DNA of 64,000 bases from an uncultured Alphaproteobacteria bacterium (GCA_903860975.1 CAIOSI010000017.1:62001-126000), one strand, 5' to 3'; numbered from the stretch's first letter, positions 17,885 to 26,312 are shown. Translations and numbers: made by a program. Notes: a model not told the origin generated them from the letters alone.

Positions 17885-18199
17885 TTAGTTGCGGCTGGCG
17901 AGCCGCGTTAGCGCGGTGGCCTTTTCGTCGATCTCTGCGCGGACGGCGGTCTGGCATAAGGCCTTCAGTTCGAGGTTCTTTTCGCCGGAGCAGAAGTGGC
18001 GCGTGACGTGGTCGACCCGTTGGGCGAGTGCAGCCTTACCGGAGGCGGGTCCGAGGTTCAGATCAGCGACCCGGACGACGGCCCGGGCGTAGCCGTAGCT
18101 CGTGGTTGCGGCATGGGCGGCGGTGGAGAGGGCAGCTAACGGCAGCGCGGCCAAGGCCAGTCCAGCAACACCGGCAAAGCACTTGGTGAGGCTTTTCAT
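17885..18199 (-). CDS. UrcA family protein
   Basis: 104 residues. A signal peptide (AGLALAALPLAALSTAAHAA) precedes a short mature domain with AVVRVADLNLGPASGKAALAQRV and two spaced Cys (HFCSGEKNLELKALC). This matches the UrcA family, small exported proteins of Caulobacterales and Sphingomonadales with no known activity; the two Cys probably form a disulfide. The 170 bases before it are AT-rich and carry a repeat described separately. Confidence 0.85.
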   Translation of the reverse strand: MKSLTKCFAGVAGLALAALPLAALSTAAHAATTSYGYARAVVRVADLNLGPASGKAALAQRVDHVTRHFCSGEKNLELKALCQTAVRAEIDEKATALTRLASRN

Positions 18200-18291
18200 G
18201 ATCGTATTCCTTCGTCTGAATTTGTTGGGCGGCGCGAGCCGCCGATGACGATGAAATACTGTTCGATGCTATATAAGTCCCGTGAAGCTTG

Positions 18292-18336
18292 CGTAATGAC
18301 TTAGACTTCACAAAATTAAAAAGCCGTAATGACTTA
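18292..18336 (-). promoter_or_regulatory. Promoter region of urcA-like gene with a 12-bp direct repeat
   Basis: CGTAATGACTTA occurs twice, at 18292-18303 and 18325-18336, 33 bp apart, close to three helical turns. Read on the minus strand (TAAGTCATTACG), the nearer copy ends 15 bases before TTATAT, so it sits where a -35 element or activator site would be. A GTGAAG/CTTCAC pair also flanks the nearer copy. The surroundings are markedly AT-rich for this genome. Activator binding is an inference. Confidence 0.45.
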
Positions 18337-18369
18337 AAAATATTGTAACGTCCGGTCGTGGCTTCCTAC

Positions 18370-18996
18370 TTAGGAAGTTGGGTTTGGAACTGGCGGCGCG
18401 CGGCGGATCGTCAAGATGCGGACCGGTTTGACCAGCATTTCGCCCTTCATGGCCCCGACGCCGGCGTTGGGATCGGTGGGCATTCCCAGGATCGTCTGAG
18501 CAACCTGCATGCCGTCAATCACATGGCCGAAGGCTGCGAACCCCGGATTGCTAGGGTCCTTGGGATCAGCGTCGAGATAGGACATGTCGCCGATGCAGAT
18601 GAACCAGTCGGCCTGGGCGGTGCCCGGCGCGTGACGACCCATAGAGATCATCCCGTCAGAGTGCTTCAGGCCGGTCTTCAGCGTGCTCTCATGAGCAATA
18701 GGCGCCAGCACCTTCTTTGGGTCGTTCTGGAGGCCGCCCTGGATGGTGCCGTAGTCGTTGGCGACCTGACCCTTGGGTTTCGAGGCGCGGTAGAATTTGG
18801 AGCCGTCATAGAGTTTACGGTCGACATACTTCAGGAAATTGGCTGCGGTGATGGGCGCCTGGTCGGTGAAGAGTTCCAGCGTGATAGCGCCCTCCGTCGT
18901 CGTGACGATCACTCGGGGATTGGCGGTTTGGGCGTGCGCTGAAGACGTGATTGTCGCTGCGACGGCTAGGGCGATGAAGGTTCGGCGAAGAAGCAT
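18370..18996 (-). CDS. Peptidyl-prolyl cis-trans isomerase, cyclophilin type, exported
   Basis: 208 residues. A signal peptide (RTFIALAVAATITSSAHAQ) precedes a single cyclophilin domain. Active-site landmarks are FYRAS (catalytic Arg), ADWFICIGD and FAAFGHVIDGM. It should catalyse proline isomerisation during folding of exported proteins in the periplasm. The gene is read away from the zinc protease gene's 3' end, with a 23-base gap, and may share its transcript. Confidence 0.92.
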   Translation of the reverse strand: MLLRRTFIALAVAATITSSAHAQTANPRVIVTTTEGAITLELFTDQAPITAANFLKYVDRKLYDGSKFYRASKPKGQVANDYGTIQGGLQNDPKKVLAPIAHESTLKTGLKHSDGMISMGRHAPGTAQADWFICIGDMSYLDADPKDPSNPGFAAFGHVIDGMQVAQTILGMPTDPNAGVGAMKGEMLVKPVRILTIRRAPPVPNPTS

Positions 18997-19019
18997 GCAG
19001 TGAGTTTACCTGTGCTCTG

Positions 19020-19814
19020 TCATCGCTGCCAGAAGTGGAACGCGCGCCAACCGCCCTGCAAGGCGTCAAGGTCGAGTCCCAGGGCTATGCCCAGTCTTGC
19101 GGCGGCGTTGAAAAGAGCGGCGCCCGCGCCCGGGATCCAGAAGATTACGAGGAGCAGACCGACCATCACCAGGCCCTCTGCCTTTCGAATGTGCGGAGAA
19201 AGGCGGGCGGGCAGAAAGGGCCGGATAGCGCCAAAGCCATCGAGGCCGGGGATTGGCAGCAGGTTGAGGATCAGCCCCATGGCCTGCAAAAACGCGATTA
19301 CCGTCAAAGCTTCGAAGAGCGCAACCGGCCCTTGACCTATAAAGCCAGTGTTCTGCCAGATGACGAGGCCGAAGCTCAGCGCCAGCAGGATCACCAGTGT
19401 CGCCGCCGGCCCCGCAAGCGATGACGCCGAGCGCCACAGTCGGTTTCGGATGAGGTCGTGGCGGATGTAGACGGCACCACCTGGAAAGCCGACGCCGCCC
19501 ATGACCAGCGCAAGGAGCGGTAGCACCAGGCTAACGCCCAGGTCGCCATAGCGGCGTGGGTCGAAGGACAGATAGCCCTTCTCTGCGACCGTGTGATCGC
19601 CGCCCAGCCAGGCCACAGCCGCATGACTGAACTCATGGGTCATCACCGATAGGATCCAACCCACCATGATGAAGCCGAAGGCCGCCAAGCCACTGGGATA
19701 GGCCAGGACAAGCGTCCCCAACCCAAGCCAGGCGAGTAGGATCGCCGGCCCGATGAACGGGTTCGATTGGGGTAGGGGCAAGGGGGCTTGGGTCACAGGG
19801 TGCGCATAGCACAC
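19020..19814 (-). CDS. Site-2 protease family (M50) membrane metalloprotease
   Basis: 264 residues with about six membrane helices. The zinc motif HEFSH lies in helix 2 (SVMTHEFSHAAVAWLGG) and the second ligand region is LNLLPIPGLDGFGAIRP, both typical of the YwhC/FrpP-like branch of S2P proteases, which lack the PDZ domain of RseP. It cleaves membrane-embedded substrates; the target is unknown. The start is GTG at 19814; a second GTG six codons later (VTQAPLPL) is also possible. Confidence 0.9.
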   Translation of the reverse strand: MCYAHPVTQAPLPLPQSNPFIGPAILLAWLGLGTLVLAYPSGLAAFGFIMVGWILSVMTHEFSHAAVAWLGGDHTVAEKGYLSFDPRRYGDLGVSLVLPLLALVMGGVGFPGGAVYIRHDLIRNRLWRSASSLAGPAATLVILLALSFGLVIWQNTGFIGQGPVALFEALTVIAFLQAMGLILNLLPIPGLDGFGAIRPFLPARLSPHIRKAEGLVMVGLLLVIFWIPGAGAALFNAAARLGIALGLDLDALQGGWRAFHFWQR

Positions 19815-19928
19815 CAGGGGGGCCCATCGCGCTCATCATCCCAGGTCATCGCCTCAGGACCTTCTGGCCACCGCATTACGACCCAGGGCCGTCGAAACCG
19901 CCGGCTGGCGGCCTCGATAGTCCTTTGA

Positions 19929-20540
19929 TCACATTGGCGGCTTGGCTCCGTTTTCACCAATCGACACGGAACCGGCCATCAGGCCGTTCGGAGTCTTCTG
20001 CACAACCATAAATACCGGCGTTCCGACCTTGATCATTTCCCTCTTGCCAGGGCCGATCTGGACGACGGGGACATTGGCCGGCACGACGATGTGGCGCTGA
20101 CCGTAGGAGTAGTTCACGTCCAGTTCACGGCTGCCCTTCTTGCCGGCAACGACCGTACCAACGGTTCCGTTGGTCATCATCGAGCCGGGCTTCAGGTCCC
20201 AGCCGTAGTGGCCTTCGCCCATTTTTACGCCAGGTGGGAAGACGTGGACTTCCAGGCTCTCGCCCTGACCATTCGCCTTCGGCATCTCTGAGGTGCCGAT
20301 GAAGCTGCCGGGCTGGATGGCGTCAATGGGCACAGATTTCAGCACGGCGACCGACCATGTCGCCGTAAGCCCCACGACCTGAGAGCCCTTGTCGGTTTTA
20401 ATCGTTATTGAGCCGTCTGTGAGCGCGCTGACGGCACCGCGGACCACAGTGGGTGCTGGCGGCTGGGCAGGTGGCTGAGCGGCCACGACCGTGGCGGAGA
20501 ACGCGACGGCGGCGAGCGCAGTGACGATGGGACGGATCAT
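19929..20540 (-). CDS. Exported protein, DUF5666-like
   Basis: 203 residues. A signal peptide (VTALAAVAFSATVVAA) and a short Pro/Ala spacer precede a beta-rich domain with VRGAVSALTDGSITIKTDKG, a pattern seen in small OB-like DUF5666 proteins. No catalytic residues stand out. It is probably periplasmic. It has its own upstream gap of 84 bases and may be transcribed with the NTF2-like gene before it. Confidence 0.65.
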   Translation of the reverse strand: MIRPIVTALAAVAFSATVVAAQPPAQPPAPTVVRGAVSALTDGSITIKTDKGSQVVGLTATWSVAVLKSVPIDAIQPGSFIGTSEMPKANGQGESLEVHVFPPGVKMGEGHYGWDLKPGSMMTNGTVGTVVAGKKGSRELDVNYSYGQRHIVVPANVPVVQIGPGKREMIKVGTPVFMVVQKTPNGLMAGSVSIGENGAKPPM

Positions 20541-20624
20541 GGACGGTTCCCTCTAAAATTTGAAACGGCAGTGGGTTTTGTGAGCGCTGTTCACTGCGGC
20601 GAAGAGTTGGGCTTTGCATTAGCA

Positions 20625-21104
20625 TCAACGAGAACAGCGAACGTCGGTTTCTGTTTGGCCTTGGGAGAGTATGCGGCGCTTGGCGAGGACCAAGGTCTGT
20701 CGGGTCTCGGCGCAGAGTTTCTGAGGCGGCCGCCCCGCCTTTTCGATCTCTGTGCTCACATGTCCAAACACCTGCGCGACGTGGCCGTCAGGTGGAATGA
20801 TCACCCGGTCTATCACGCCCGTCTCATGGAAGCGGCTTGCCGCGAAAAATCGTTGGGCCTGCGCCGTCGCCTGGGACACCGTGCTGCTGCCGTTTGAAGT
20901 CAGCCCGCCGTGTGAGTCACAGGCCTGGGCCACGAACTTGGCATCGGCGGTGAAAGTCGCGAAAAAGGCGCGCGCGTCCTTGGCGTTCCAGGCGGCTTCC
21001 TGGCGGATAACGAAGGCGCGGACGGATGCGTCGGTCAGTAAGGCCTCACCCGACTGCGCCTTTGCTGCGACAGCCAATATCAGCAGGGCCAACGCCAGAG
21101 GCAT
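20625..21104 (-). CDS. Exported NTF2/SnoaL-like protein
   Basis: 159 residues with a short signal peptide (LALALLILAVAAKA). The pattern VRAFVIRQEAAWNAKDARAFFATFTADAKFV is typical of the NTF2-like cone fold (SgcJ/EcaC/ketosteroid-isomerase-like), in which a pocket binds small hydrophobic ligands. The C-terminal Arg/Gln-rich stretch is not typical. The stop of the M28 peptidase lies 5 bases upstream, so the two are probably co-expressed. Confidence 0.7.
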   Translation of the reverse strand: MPLALALLILAVAAKAQSGEALLTDASVRAFVIRQEAAWNAKDARAFFATFTADAKFVAQACDSHGGLTSNGSSTVSQATAQAQRFFAASRFHETGVIDRVIIPPDGHVAQVFGHVSTEIEKAGRPPQKLCAETRQTLVLAKRRILSQGQTETDVRCSR

Positions 21105-21109
21105 GGCAC

Positions 21110-22777
21110 CTACCTCCGAGCGGCGGCGGTTTTGGCTCGGACCGGCTTAAATTCTGAACTGACGTTCCAGTCTGGCCAGCGGCTTGAATTGGCGAGATCG
21201 CGACCCACTTCGAAGAGGAGATCAATGTCTTGTGCCGCACCGGTTAGGTCCCAGGTCGGGCTCCAGTTATCGCAGACCTGGTGATAACAGCGCTCCGTAT
21301 AGTCTTTAACCCAGCGATCGCCCGCCTCGCGGCCCCCTTTGAGCAGGTCCGGCCCGCCGGCCATGCCCATGATTAAGATGGTCGGCACGCCGCGCTTGGC
21401 GAGGCTGAAGTGGTCGGCGCGGTAGAAAAGCGCCTTTTCCGGATGGGGATCGGGTGTAATGGCGCGGCCTTGCGTGGCGGCGGCCTTGGCGAGGTCGGCC
21501 TCTAGCGAGTCCTGTCCGGCGCCCACCAGGACGAGGTCGTGGCTGGCACCTGCGGTCTGCACGACATCCATCGTGAAGTCTCCAGCGGTGGTGGCCAGGG
21601 GTAGCTTCGGATGGTTGGCGTAATATTCGCTACCCAGCAGGCCGCGCTCTTCAGCCGTCCAGACGCCGAAGACGACCGTTCGCTGAGGCTTCGGGCCCTG
21701 GGCGAAGGCCCGCGCGATCTCGAGCACGCCTGCCACACCTATGCCGTCGTCGACGGCGCCGTGGCGCACGATATCGCCGGTCGTGTCTGCCGGACCCTGA
21801 CCGAAGGCGTCCCAGTGGGCGCCGAACATCACGCTCTCCTGGGGACGCGTTGCGCCTGGGATTTCGGCGAGGATATTGTGGCTCAGGAGTTGGGCGGTCT
21901 TTACGCCCATGTCCGCCGAAAAAACCGCGCCAGTGAGCGTTACGGGATGGAATTCCGCGGTTCGGGCGGTCTTCTTGAGCCCCTCGAAGTCCAGGCCGGA
22001 GGACCTAAAGAGGTCGATGGCTGTGTCGCGCTGGATCCAGCCTTGGAGGAGGGGATGGATCGCGGCGGGGTCAGCGCGGACGACGTCGAAACTTTCACCG
22101 TTAGAGGCGACAACGGTCGACCATGGATAGGCTGCTCCCGCCGTCTCGTGGACGATAAGCGCACCCATTGCGCCGCGGCGTGCAGCCTCTTCGAATTTGT
22201 AGATCCAGCGGCCGTAGTAAGTCGCCGCTTTGCCGCCGAACTTGCCTGCGACCGGCTCTCCCGGCTCGGCCTCAAAGTCAGGGTCGTTGATCAAGATGAC
22301 GGCGATCTTCCCCTTCAGGTCAACGCCCTTGAAGTCGTCCCAGCCACGCTCCGGCGCGGTGACGCCATAGCCCACGAACACCAGCGGCGCGTTTTGAATG
22401 GTGACCCGATCGGTTGGCCGCTGCGTCCAGGCCATAATTTGCTGGGTCTGGCCAAGCGGATAGGTCTTGCCGCCCGCAGTCAGGCTGAACTTGGCATTGC
22501 TGGCCGTTGTGAAGCGGATTAGCGGCACAGCTTGGGTCCACCCCCCCTTGTCGCCGGCGGGCTTCAAGCCTGCGGCTTTGAACTGGCTGACGATGTAGGC
22601 GATCGTGCCGGCCTCGCCGGGACCGCCGGGGGCTCGGCCAGCAAGTTTGCCATCGGCAAGGACCTTGACGTCCATCGAAAGGCGCGTGGGTGAGATGGGT
22701 CCGGAAGGCGAGGCTGCGGTGGCGGGAAGGGCGAGCGCCAAAAGGGCGGTCGCGACGACGAATGAGGGGATGCGCAT
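21110..22777 (-). CDS. M28 family zinc aminopeptidase, exported
   Basis: 555 residues with a signal peptide (FVVATALLALALPATAAS). A PA domain lies around residues 130-250. The M28 catalytic core follows with the metal ligands and general base visible: GAHWDAFG (His, Asp), GAVDDGIGVAGVLE (Asp), WTAEERGLLGSEYY (Glu-Glu) and ADHFSLAKRGVP (His). It should release N-terminal residues from peptides in the periplasm or outside the cell. It is the first gene of a probable pair with the NTF2-like gene. Confidence 0.93.
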   Translation of the reverse strand: MRIPSFVVATALLALALPATAASPSGPISPTRLSMDVKVLADGKLAGRAPGGPGEAGTIAYIVSQFKAAGLKPAGDKGGWTQAVPLIRFTTASNAKFSLTAGGKTYPLGQTQQIMAWTQRPTDRVTIQNAPLVFVGYGVTAPERGWDDFKGVDLKGKIAVILINDPDFEAEPGEPVAGKFGGKAATYYGRWIYKFEEAARRGAMGALIVHETAGAAYPWSTVVASNGESFDVVRADPAAIHPLLQGWIQRDTAIDLFRSSGLDFEGLKKTARTAEFHPVTLTGAVFSADMGVKTAQLLSHNILAEIPGATRPQESVMFGAHWDAFGQGPADTTGDIVRHGAVDDGIGVAGVLEIARAFAQGPKPQRTVVFGVWTAEERGLLGSEYYANHPKLPLATTAGDFTMDVVQTAGASHDLVLVGAGQDSLEADLAKAAATQGRAITPDPHPEKALFYRADHFSLAKRGVPTILIMGMAGGPDLLKGGREAGDRWVKDYTERCYHQVCDNWSPTWDLTGAAQDIDLLFEVGRDLANSSRWPDWNVSSEFKPVRAKTAAARR

Positions 22778-22883
22778 GGCGCAACTCTAGCCATAAATCT
22801 TACGGTGGCCAGCTTGCCGATGGCCCGAATTTTCTTGGCGCTGAAGCGATCGGGGACGCTCAATAAGCCAAGGCCAAACGAAA

Positions 22884-22911
22884 AGGGCCGGCACCTTGCG
22901 GCACCGGCCCT
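22884..22911 (-). terminator. Rho-independent terminator of cspA
   Basis: A GC-rich hairpin 37 bases beyond the cspA stop. Reading the minus strand, AGGGCCGG pairs with CCGGCCCT, with an inner CC/GG pair around a GCAA tetraloop and one TG/TG internal mismatch. The run TTTTCGTTT follows directly. This is the clearest intrinsic terminator in the window. Confidence 0.85.
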
Positions 22912-22947
22912 AATTTGTGCGGGCTCTTTCGAACCCGGCTTCAGTCC

Positions 22948-23157
22948 TTAGGCGCTTTGCAGCTGGCCGGCAGACGTCTTGCCATTGCGCGGGTCTTTTT
23001 CCAGCTCGTAGCTGATCTTTTGACCCTCGTTCAGCGAGGACATATTCGCCCGCTCAACGGCGGAGATGTGCACGAACACGTCTTGGCCACCATCATCGGG
23101 CTGAATGAAACCAAAGCCTTTTTGGCCGTTAAACCACTTCACGACACCAGTCGCCAT
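22948..23157 (-). CDS. cspA: Cold-shock protein, CspA family
   Basis: 69 residues, a single cold-shock OB fold. Both RNA-binding motifs are intact: RNP1 KGFGFIQP and RNP2 VFVHIS. It binds single-stranded nucleic acid and melts RNA structure. It starts [17 protein letters not shown], preceded by a GAAGGGGA ribosome site. A long upstream gap leaves room for the structured leader typical of the family, and a strong terminator makes it monocistronic. Confidence 0.97.
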   Translation of the reverse strand: MATGVVKWFNGQKGFGFIQPDDGGQDVFVHISAVERANMSSLNEGQKISYELEKDPRNGKTSAGQLQSA

Positions 23158-23467
23158 ATCAGTATCCCCTTCCGGGTATCTAAGTATTCACGCGCCCAAG
23201 ATGGACGTCGTGATCAAATTTTCGGAGAGGGTCGAGGGCGGTTCCGGTTCCCGATTTAGAGATCGGGGGTGGAGGGCAGGCGAGCCAAAACGATATTCGA
23301 TGTCTACTCTTTCCCATTAGCTCGCGGAAGATGCAAGGAATTTCTCCCCTATCTTGGTGAAGGAGGGAGACAGCGCTCTGTTTTACATATAGAATTCTGT
23401 CACAATTCGCTCTACTTCAAAACGCCTGGGCGCGCGTCTGCTTCGCGGCGCCAAAAAGGATCAACTC
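23158..23467. other. Divergent intergenic region between cspA and the DUF2188 gene
   Basis: 310 bases without a gene. It should hold the cspA promoter and leader on the minus strand and the promoter for the plus-strand gene at 23468. A 6-bp hairpin, CCCGAT/ATCGGG with a TTAGAG loop, is at 23250-23267 and would lie in the cspA leader. I could not identify a specific -35/-10 pair with confidence. Confidence 0.4.
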
Positions 23468-23683
23468 ATGGCCATACGTGGCGCAGCCGATCGCGAGACC
23501 CTTACCGTCGCCCGTCATGAAGGACGCTGGGCCGTCGAGCACCTGGGAATTTTCTCCGACCATTCCGTCGAGAAAGAGGAGGCCAAGGCGGCCGCGAATA
23601 AGCGGGCCCGCGCTCTCCAGGACCAGGGTCGCGCCTGCCAAGTGCGGGTAAGCGGCGAACACGGCTTCTTCGCGGACGCCTGA
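23468..23683 (+). CDS. DUF2188-like small protein
   Basis: 71 residues. The pattern LTVARHEGRWAVEHLGIF, then KEEAKAAANKRARALQDQGR and QVRVSGEHG, matches DUF2188, a short beta-alpha-beta domain of unknown function found in many Caulobacterales, often in multiple copies. No signal peptide is present. The next gene begins 2 bases after its stop, so the two form a pair. Confidence 0.75.
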   Translation: MAIRGAADRETLTVARHEGRWAVEHLGIFSDHSVEKEEAKAAANKRARALQDQGRACQVRVSGEHGFFADA

Positions 23684-23685
23684 AG

Positions 23686-24096
23686 ATGAGCATGCACGCC
23701 CCCAAAACGACCCGCCGCCGCGGCACCGCCGCTGAAGAAGCTCGCTTGGCGATCGAACAGGCCGACGCTGACGGCGTCTCGCGCGAGGCAATGACCTTGC
23801 GCATGACGTTGCGCGACGTCTCCGAGCTGAAGCGCGACCCCAAGGTCCCGATGGCGGACATCAGCTACAGTCCAGAGTGCATGCGCTATCTCGGCGTCGC
23901 CGTCGATCAAGGCGGGGTGACGCAATCCACCCTCGATCGCGGGGACACCTCTTACGTGCGTGGTGCGGTGGCTGAGCCGCCGCCGGCGAAGCCCAAGGCG
24001 ACACGCAAGAAGGCGGTCAACGCGGATGGTACGCCGAAGGTCAGGGCACCGTCCAAGGCCAAAGCCAAAGCCAAAGTCGCCGCTACGGTCGCCTAG
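23686..24096 (+). CDS. Hypothetical protein with Lys/Ala/Pro-rich tail
   Basis: 136 residues of unrecognised family. The first ~85 residues contain a helix-rich stretch (AEEARLAIEQADADGVSREAM) and a conserved-looking MADISYSPECMRYLGVAVDQ segment. The last ~45 are low-complexity PAKPKATRKKAV... AKAKAKVAATVA, like the basic tails of H1-type nucleoid proteins. The strongly basic tail could bind nucleic acid; this is inference. It is co-transcribed with the DUF2188 gene. The longer minus-strand frame over the same DNA is a shadow. Confidence 0.65.
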   Translation: MSMHAPKTTRRRGTAAEEARLAIEQADADGVSREAMTLRMTLRDVSELKRDPKVPMADISYSPECMRYLGVAVDQGGVTQSTLDRGDTSYVRGAVAEPPPAKPKATRKKAVNADGTPKVRAPSKAKAKAKVAATVA

Positions 24097-24265
24097 GCCA
24101 CCGCGCCCGATCTCGGCACAGGGCGCTGGCTTGGCCTGGGGTGTAGGGCAACCCTCAAGCCCGCAAAAGGCTTGGAGTGTAGGGACGCGCCCAGTGACGG
24201 CCATTATCGCGATCCCAGGATTGCAGATCTTGGCCGGCTGCGGCTCGAGGAGCCAGTATTTTGGG

Positions 24266-25546
24266 CTACTTCCGCGCGGCCTCGACGCGGGCGAGGCCCG
24301 CATGCAGCCAACCGCTTTCGTTTGAATTCTTCGAGGTCGAGAGCAGGTTTTCCAGCGCGTGTTTGCGCGCGCTCAGCGCCGCAGCGTTCCTGGGTTCGGC
24401 CGCGAGTGCGGCGCTCGTCAGTCGCAGCGCCAGTGCCGGGTCAGAGTTGACGAGGCTTTCGGCGCGCGCGGCCACCGGCGCGGCCCCTCCAGCAATCTTT
24501 ACGAGCTCCGCATAAGCTTCGCTCGGCGCGGTCGGATACATGGTGGCCGGATCGGTATCGAACCAGCCCGCGTAGCCTTCATAAATTCCGCGCACCGACC
24601 AGCTGATCGCGCCATATCCTTCACCGACTTCCAGCTCTGGCGGTAGCTTAATGGACTTCATGAGCGAGAATGCGTCCTTACCCTCGTTCATGCCGCGCAC
24701 CGTCGCGTCGTGAACGTAAAGGATGGCATCACGATATTGAGTCAGTGTCTTCTTGACGTTGGCGACGCCAACGATCGGCAAGCCGTGGCTTGGCAGGACG
24801 ATGGCCGGCTCTAGAGCCAGGACCCTGTTGATGGATTCGACGTAGTTCAGCGCCGGACGCGTGAGTGTTCCCCGAAGTGTGTACATGTTTGGGAACGATG
24901 CGTAATAATTGTCGCCGATGAATAGCGCTTTCAGTTCGGGGATCCAGACGTTCAGCATATCTGGCGTTTCGCCAGGCATAGATAGGCAATCAAAGGTTAG
25001 ATCGCCTAACTTGAATTTGTACTCCTTCTCGAACAACACGTCGGCGAGTTGAGGTGCCGCGTAGTTGCCGGGATTGGGGTTGGCAATGCGCCCCAAGAGG
25101 GGCGCATTGTACTGTGCTGCGTTACGGCTCGCGAAAAAGCCGTCTAGGCGCGTCAGATAGTTGCGGAACTCGACCTCGTTGGCCTGTCCAATGACGTGAG
25201 TCCCGGCCTCCTTCCAAAGCGGAACCCCGCCGGTGTGGTCGCCATGGCTGTGGGTCAGGATAATCGCCTTGATCGGCGCTGAGGATGCCGCTTTCAGTAA
25301 GGCGTGATGTCGCCGAGCGTTGGGTGCCAGCGAGGTATCGATAATCACATTACCGGCCTTGGTGGTCACCATGAAGGTGTTGCCAAAGCCGGTCGCTTGG
25401 AAGATCCGCCCGCCGGCGAATTCCAGCGCCTTGGTCTGGTTCGCGCCCGCGCTCAGGGGTTGGGCAGCGCCCATAGGTTCTTGCTGTTGAGCCCAAGCGG
25501 AGCTCGCAAGGGCAAGCAGAAGAGCTGCGGCCAACAGCGTACGCAT
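24266..25546 (-). CDS. Alkylsulfatase-like metallo-beta-lactamase fold hydrolase, exported
   Basis: 426 residues from the ATG at 25546, behind a GAGGGGG ribosome site; an upstream extension to 25681 is rejected. A signal peptide (LLAAALLLALASSAWA) is followed by the MBL core with HSHGDHTGG as the two-metal site. It continues into the alkylsulfatase dimerisation domain: VRGIYEGYAGWFDTDPATM, and near the end LLSTSKNSNESGWLHAG. The SCP2-like C-terminal lid of SdsA1/BDS1 is absent, so it may hydrolyse another ester. It acts in the periplasm. Confidence 0.88.
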   Translation of the reverse strand: MRTLLAAALLLALASSAWAQQQEPMGAAQPLSAGANQTKALEFAGGRIFQATGFGNTFMVTTKAGNVIIDTSLAPNARRHHALLKAASSAPIKAIILTHSHGDHTGGVPLWKEAGTHVIGQANEVEFRNYLTRLDGFFASRNAAQYNAPLLGRIANPNPGNYAAPQLADVLFEKEYKFKLGDLTFDCLSMPGETPDMLNVWIPELKALFIGDNYYASFPNMYTLRGTLTRPALNYVESINRVLALEPAIVLPSHGLPIVGVANVKKTLTQYRDAILYVHDATVRGMNEGKDAFSLMKSIKLPPELEVGEGYGAISWSVRGIYEGYAGWFDTDPATMYPTAPSEAYAELVKIAGGAAPVAARAESLVNSDPALALRLTSAALAAEPRNAAALSARKHALENLLSTSKNSNESGWLHAGLARVEAARK

Positions 25547-25610
25547 TGGAAAACCCCCTCGCGCCACGCGGCGCTTGACGGATGAACCCTGACAGGGCTC
25601 ATCCGCCGCT

Positions 25611-25745
25611 ATGAACGACAGTCCAAACGATCGCCCCACCGACGCTGAAGATGCCAGGCGCAGATTGATCGGCCGCGCCATGGTGATCGGCTTCGTCTTG
25701 CTGGTCGCCGTCTACGCCGTCTTTACGTTTCTCGGAAGGCGCTAG
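25611..25745 (+). CDS. Small single-pass membrane protein, 44 residues
   Basis: A short reading frame starting MNDSPNDRPTDAEDARRRLIG and ending GRR at TAG 25743-25745. An acidic, then Arg-rich N-terminus precedes one clear membrane helix, AMVIGFVLLVAVYAVFTFLG. The positive-inside rule puts the N-terminus in the cytosol. It fills the gap between two minus-strand genes and ends 8 bases from the stop of the next. No strong ribosome site is visible. Charge layout and helix argue for a real gene, but its family is not recognised. Confidence 0.55.
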   Translation: MNDSPNDRPTDAEDARRRLIGRAMVIGFVLLVAVYAVFTFLGRR

Positions 25746-25753
25746 GACTCGGC

Positions 25754-26242
25754 CTATTTGGCCTCGGCAGCAGCCTTCATGGCGTTGATCAGGACCGTGA
25801 ACTGCTTTGTGCGGTTTTCCTTGTCCTTGGCCTTGTCCTCGGGCTCGTGCTTGGGCAGGGCGTCGGCGTCATAGACCAGAGTGTAGAGCAGCTTCGAGGT
25901 TTTCTTGTCGATCGGCTGGATCTCTACGGTGCCGTGGTAGTCGATCGGTGATTTCGGCTGGCTGTAGGTGTAGCTCCAGGCGGTGTTGGCGACGAGCAGC
26001 TCGGTGACTCGACCGGCGATCAGCCGGATCGCGCCCATTTCCCGGTCCTTGCCGGACGTGATTTCGCACGTGGTCTTGAACCACGCGCCGATCTGGCAAT
26101 AGCCGTTGATTTTGGGCCAGGCCTTGTCGGCAGGCGCGTTTACGGTCACCGACAACGGCACGGTCACGAAGTCGGCGGCGTGAGCTACGCCGGCGGTCAA
26201 GGTAATGGCCCCAAGCGCTGCGGCGGCGAGTTTCAGGTGCAT
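25754..26242 (-). CDS. Exported SRPBCC/START-like protein
   Basis: 162 residues from the ATG at 26242, with a GGGGGA ribosome site; the frame open to 26320 is not used. A signal peptide (LAAAALGAITLTAGVAHAAD) precedes a helix-grip domain: VPLSVTVNAPADKAWPKINGYCQIGAWF matches the first strand and helix of SRPBCC polyketide-cyclase-like proteins. Such domains bind hydrophobic ligands. It ends with a Lys/Glu-rich stretch and a short helix. Substrate and role are unknown. Confidence 0.75.
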   Translation of the reverse strand: MHLKLAAAALGAITLTAGVAHAADFVTVPLSVTVNAPADKAWPKINGYCQIGAWFKTTCEITSGKDREMGAIRLIAGRVTELLVANTAWSYTYSQPKSPIDYHGTVEIQPIDKKTSKLLYTLVYDADALPKHEPEDKAKDKENRTKQFTVLINAMKAAAEAK

Positions 26243-26312
26243 GGTCTTATTTCCCCCATTTGAATTTCGGTGACTGTGCCCACGCGACGCGGCGGAAGCC
26301 AAGGGCCTGCAT

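Noticed and set aside
24128-24184. Imperfect direct repeat GGCTTGG...GTGTAGGG in two copies
   Set aside because: Short and imperfect, with no flanking mobile-element signature; probably chance or a local duplication.
23515-24303. A 262-codon minus-strand frame over the DUF2188 pair
   Set aside because: Shadow of two plus-strand genes with better start sites and family match.
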